Origin: Daejeonella sp.
GTDB taxonomy: Bacteria > Bacteroidota > Bacteroidia > Sphingobacteriales > Sphingobacteriaceae
Assembly: GCF_030684675.1 (NCBI RefSeq)
Contig: NZ_JAUXXZ010000077.1
Coordinates: forward strand, 31,129 to 95,128
DNA: 64,000 bases
Direction: 5' to 3'
The translations under genes were made by a program, and so were the position numbers. This document shows, in pieces, positions 60,710 through 64,000 of this stretch; the first letter of the stretch is position 1; each line of letters opens with the position of its first letter. Below the pieces are notes generated by a model that did no database searches, had not been told where the DNA came from, and saw only the letters and a program-made list of their open reading frames with translations.

Positions 60710-60742
60710 AAAAAAAACCTCCCTGTAAATACAAGAAGGTTT
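60710..60742 (-). terminator. Intrinsic terminator downstream of the adhesin-like gene
   Basis: Minus strand AAAACCTT...GGAGGTTTTTTTT. Confidence 0.65.
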
Positions 60743-60762
60743 TAATGACAAATCAATTTGGT

Positions 60763-62007
60763 TTATAAAAATTTTACCCCTCCATAATTGGATTTGATAA
60801 TGATCCGGCTATCCGAACCCTTACCGATCTGACCTTTATAGTTTTTGCTTGGACTCCAGGTCTTTGGCTTATCTGATGAGGTAATCTGCTCAACAAGATT
60901 TACACGGCTATTACTGTAATTAAACCCGGCATAGTTTACTGTTACATCAAAATCAAAATTTGCACCCTCTTCCAGACCTAATGAAACACCGGAATAGGAA
61001 GAGTTGATATTCAGATTCTTAACACTTTTATCCACTTCATCAATTTTAAATCCGCCGGTATAAGCCAGATTAAAATTACCACCCTGACTTAGTTGTGCAA
61101 TAGTAGCTTTACTGTATTTAATGGTCGCACTAAGTTTTGCTGCCTGGTTCATTGTTAAACTACCATAAGCAACAGAGAGATTTCCGTTTATGAAGTTTTC
61201 AATACTTGCTGAGCCATAGCTAACCTTTACCTGGTTAGCGGGATTATCCAGCTTCCCTGATTTAAGGGAACCGTAGGAGCTCGAAATATTGACAGGTCCG
61301 TTAAAATCATCAATCTCAGTTCTACCATAACGGTTACTGATATCCAATGGATTTTTTGATGGCATATAGATCTGATAATTAACCTGAACCCCTCTGCGTT
61401 CTTCCTGCCCATTCTTCACCCTCGACCAGAAATTCAAAGAGGTCTTCTCAAAATTTGTTTTAAAACTAATGAGATTCCCTTCTCTCAACTCAGCGATATC
61501 AACACTCTCGAGCAGGTTTTCAGCACCACTTTCAGATGCTTCATAAGCCTTAATTTCAATTTCAACTTTAATCTCATTTTTAGCCCAGGTATGCACCGAA
61601 ACTTTTCCATATTGATTATTTACCGAAAGCTTATCATTATTATCAACCGAGAAGGATCTGGTAATATTTTTTGTCTTTTCGGCTGTTCCGGTTAATTCAA
61701 CAGGCTCCTCAGGATCTTCTGGAATCTGGTTGTCTGATATAATAATCTGAATGTCTTCCAATCCTTTCCTAAATTCACGGGTAGCAACTGCAACCGTTTT
61801 TCCGATCTTTTCAAAATCAATATTTTTAATTTCAACTGCAACTGTTTTGAATGCTTCGGCTATTTCGAACTCAATATTTTTAAGTTCGGAGTTCGCTCTG
61901 GGACTCTTTGGTCTGGCTGGCTCAACTGTCTGGGCTGATGCTAATTCTATAAAGAGCATCGTTAAAGCAAAAAGTAATGCTTTCTTAAATATTTTGTGTG
62001 TCATCAC
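60763..62007 (-). CDS. DUF4097-like putative adhesin with signal peptide
   Basis: Repeated short beta motifs NRYGRTEIDDFNGPVNISSSYGSLKSGKL...VSYGSASIENFINGNLSVAYGSL. Confidence 0.75.
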   Translation of the reverse strand: MMTHKIFKKALLFALTMLFIELASAQTVEPARPKSPRANSELKNIEFEIAEAFKTVAVEIKNIDFEKIGKTVAVATREFRKGLEDIQIIISDNQIPEDPEEPVELTGTAEKTKNITRSFSVDNNDKLSVNNQYGKVSVHTWAKNEIKVEIEIKAYEASESGAENLLESVDIAELREGNLISFKTNFEKTSLNFWSRVKNGQEERRGVQVNYQIYMPSKNPLDISNRYGRTEIDDFNGPVNISSSYGSLKSGKLDNPANQVKVSYGSASIENFINGNLSVAYGSLTMNQAAKLSATIKYSKATIAQLSQGGNFNLAYTGGFKIDEVDKSVKNLNINSSYSGVSLGLEEGANFDFDVTVNYAGFNYSNSRVNLVEQITSSDKPKTWSPSKNYKGQIGKGSDSRIIIKSNYGGVKFL

Positions 62008-62557
62008 CTTGTTCTTTTTTTAATTGGTTAATCTGTTGTATTATTTCAAGCTGCTGATTCAATAATTCGATCTGTATCTGAAGATTTCGGATCATCGCCT
62101 TAACCGTTTCTTCCTGGTTCGGACTTGCAGGTAAATCCTGCTTTAATTTTTGAAAATTAGCATCCATCTTTTTGATCTCTTCTGAGAATTCCTGATAAAG
62201 TTGAGGTTCCTCCTTTTCAATTCGTTTTAACTCGCTCCTTTTAACTTCTATCAATGATGCATAATGTACCTGTTGCTGAGCCAATTGCGGATCAATATTG
62301 CTCAGATAAGATGATTGCTTAAACTGATATTGATAAAACCAGATACCTGCAAACAAAATCGGAATAATTGAAGCCGCCAGTTTAAGCAGGAAACTAAGAC
62401 GAACAACCCGTTCCCTTTTCTCTGTTTTATTTTGAGATATACCTATCTGTTTTTCATCCAGTTGTTTCTCGATTTTAGCCCAAAGATCAGCAGGTGGTTC
62501 GAACTGATCGAAATCACTCCTGTTATCTTTGATAAAATTTTCTACTTTTTCTTTCAT
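61985..62557 (-). CDS. Putative anti-sigma factor-like single-TM protein
   Basis: Cytosolic N-terminus, one TM (LLKLAASIIPILFAGIWFYQYQF), coiled-coil C-terminus; directly follows the sigma factor gene. Confidence 0.6.
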   Translation of the reverse strand: MKEKVENFIKDNRSDFDQFEPPADLWAKIEKQLDEKQIGISQNKTEKRERVVRLSFLLKLAASIIPILFAGIWFYQYQFKQSSYLSNIDPQLAQQQVHYASLIEVKRSELKRIEKEEPQLYQEFSEEIKKMDANFQKLKQDLPASPNQEETVKAMIRNLQIQIELLNQQLEIIQQINQLKKEQGDDTQNI

Positions 62558-62594
62558 CTTTTTCCTCTCCCTGATCCTTTATTGGATCTTATTA

Positions 62595-63158
62595 TTAATT
62601 ATAACTTATCCCCTGATTCCTCAATAATTCAACAAGCTTTCTTCTTGCTCTCATAAACTGTGTCCTTGAAGTATTTTCACTGATGCGCAAAATCTGTGAA
62701 ATCTCTTCATGATCATAACCCTCCAACAGGTACAGCGTAAGTACTAAACGGTATCCATACGGAAGCTGCTGAATGGTCGCCTGTACTTGCCGCACCTGCA
62801 TTTCGAATTCTGAGTTATCAGTCACCTCATCATCCGGAATAGATTCAACGTCTGTATCATCGATCGGGATCAGTTCCATTTTGCGCTTACGGATCTGACT
62901 GATTGATCTGTTGATAACGATCTGTTTCATCCACAAACCGAAAGTGGTCTCTTGTCTGAAATCGGCAATTCGGGTATAAGCATCTATGAATGCCTCCTGC
63001 AGCACGTCTGCCGCTTCATCCGCATCATTCACAATGCGCATAGCAATATTGAACATTGCCCTTGAATAGAGCTTGTACAATTCATTTTGTGCCTTCCTAC
63101 TACCGTTTCTGCATTCAACCACAAGGTCATAATGCTGATCTACGTAAACAGCTTCCAA
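62595..63158 (-). CDS. ECF RNA polymerase sigma factor
   Basis: DEAADVLQEAFIDAYTRIADFRQETTFGLWMKQIVINRSISQIRK; sigma-4 YDHEEISQILRISENTSRTQFMRARRKLVELL. Confidence 0.96.
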   Translation of the reverse strand: MEAVYVDQHYDLVVECRNGSRKAQNELYKLYSRAMFNIAMRIVNDADEAADVLQEAFIDAYTRIADFRQETTFGLWMKQIVINRSISQIRKRKMELIPIDDTDVESIPDDEVTDNSEFEMQVRQVQATIQQLPYGYRLVLTLYLLEGYDHEEISQILRISENTSRTQFMRARRKLVELLRNQGISYN

Positions 63159-63394
63159 ATTTTTACGCTTTTCTTAATCAATAGACGCAGGGATTTTTCC
63201 CACGTTGCATCAAGGTAAGGGAAATATTTAATTGGTGGGGTTCGCATATGAGGTAGGAGGTCTGAGTTCTGAAGGCGACCTAAGAAATAACATCATGTTT
63301 TGAATGTTGAAATTACTATTGGGTTTTGGCTTTCGGCTTTGAACTTTTTACTTTAAGCATTTTGCCTTTCGCATTATACGCTAATTATCCATCT

Positions 63395-63507
63395 GGGGCT
63401 TTCCGCCTGGGGCGGACCGGGTTCTGTGCTATAGTTTTTGCCCATAAATTCCTTTTAAACTAAAAATTTCTTTGGACAAAATGAGCTGCCGCTTCGATCC
63501 CTAAGCC
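63395..63507 (-). ncRNA. Candidate second copy of the structured intergenic element at 7905-8000
   Basis: Minus strand GGCTTAGGGATCGAAGCGGCAGC ... GCACAGAACCCGGTCCGCCCCAGGCGGAAAGCCCC; shares GATnGnAGCG and GGAAAGCCC-type motifs. Confidence 0.35.
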
Positions 63508-63752
63508 ATACTAAACGCTGTGTTATTGGATTATTCCTCAATTACTGTTGTCCGGTTAAAATTAAGTTCTTAATAAAATACCTTTTTTATATATTTCAGT
63601 AAACGTTTTGTAGACGATTTTCCAATTAAGCCTCGTATTCAAAAACCGATAAGCTTGATGCAGATGGTGCAAATCATGAAATAAAGAGTTTAATTCAATC
63701 CAGATGATTGCAATAAAGCTGAGATTTTTTCTAATGACCCAGAATGGGTCAA

Positions 63753-63874
63753 ATGTTTATAGAATTACGTTAACACGGAAATCCCGACCCTGAAGGGGTC
63801 GAATGTATTGGAAACTCTCACATGCGACCCCTTCAGGGTCGAATAACAGGATTCTATTGCGTTTCTATAAACAT
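63753..63874. repeat. Nested REP-like inverted repeat
   Basis: Outer 12-bp arms ATGTTTATAGAA / TTCTATAAACAT; inner 17-bp arms CGACCCTGAAGGGGTCG (63785-63801) / CGACCCCTTCAGGGTCG (63825-63841). Confidence 0.8.
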
Positions 63875-64000
63875 ACGACCACCTTCCTTTAGATTAGTAA
63901 TCTCTAAGAAAGAGTGGTTATTGTTATTGTAGGATTTTCTTTTTGCTTCTTTTTCTTTTGTTAATAACTGAAATTTATGTGTAAAAGTTAACACTGACAG

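Noticed and set aside
1-64000. CRISPR arrays, rRNA, tRNA, integrases or transposases
   Set aside because: No regularly spaced repeats, no rRNA or tRNA-like sequences recognised, and no ORF with recombinase or transposase motifs.

Overview
64 kb chromosomal window from a Bacteroidota genome, most likely Sphingobacteriaceae/Pedobacter-like (judged from gene families, gene order and TAnnTTTG promoters; no search was run). It is gene-dense and mostly core. Main blocks: (1) the 3' end of a Crp/Fnr-type regulator, then YceI, SDR, two pirins and OsmC; (2) a GT87/GT2/deacetylase trio; (3) an SPFH + Arc-like pair; (4) rplM-rpsI-rpsB-tsf, nagA, pyrH, frr, an ABC exporter and tandem PLDc_N-like proteins; (5) MFS, recG, EamA, ridA and OmpA on the minus strand; (6) aminopeptidase P, meaB and a glycosyltransferase/ABC/FkbM cluster; (7) rimP-nusA-infB; (8) M1 peptidase, TlpA-like, acyl-CoA dehydrogenase, rfaE2, flippase-like protein and panC; (9) starch synthase-like, DUF4270-like, a HicB/HicA-like locus and glmS; (10) a periplasmic cluster (dipeptidase, PmoA-like, Gfo/Idh/MocA, sugar isomerase) in which three of four proteins carry twin-arginine leaders; (11) panD, a pseudouridine synthase, an OxyR-like regulator, SOD, tadA, a CsaA-like protein, an RlmI-like methyltransferase and TerC; (12) an ECF sigma/anti-sigma/adhesin operon. 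I found no CRISPR array, rRNA, tRNA, prophage or intact IS element. I cannot demonstrate a clearly new multi-gene system. The observations most worth a second look are an ORF split by one in-frame TGA, a frameshifted HicA-like toxin inserted beside glmS, a 26-bp perfect hairpin 2 nt upstream of a start codon, two intergenic copies of what looks like one structured element, a nested REP-like hairpin, and the Tat-leader catabolic cluster.
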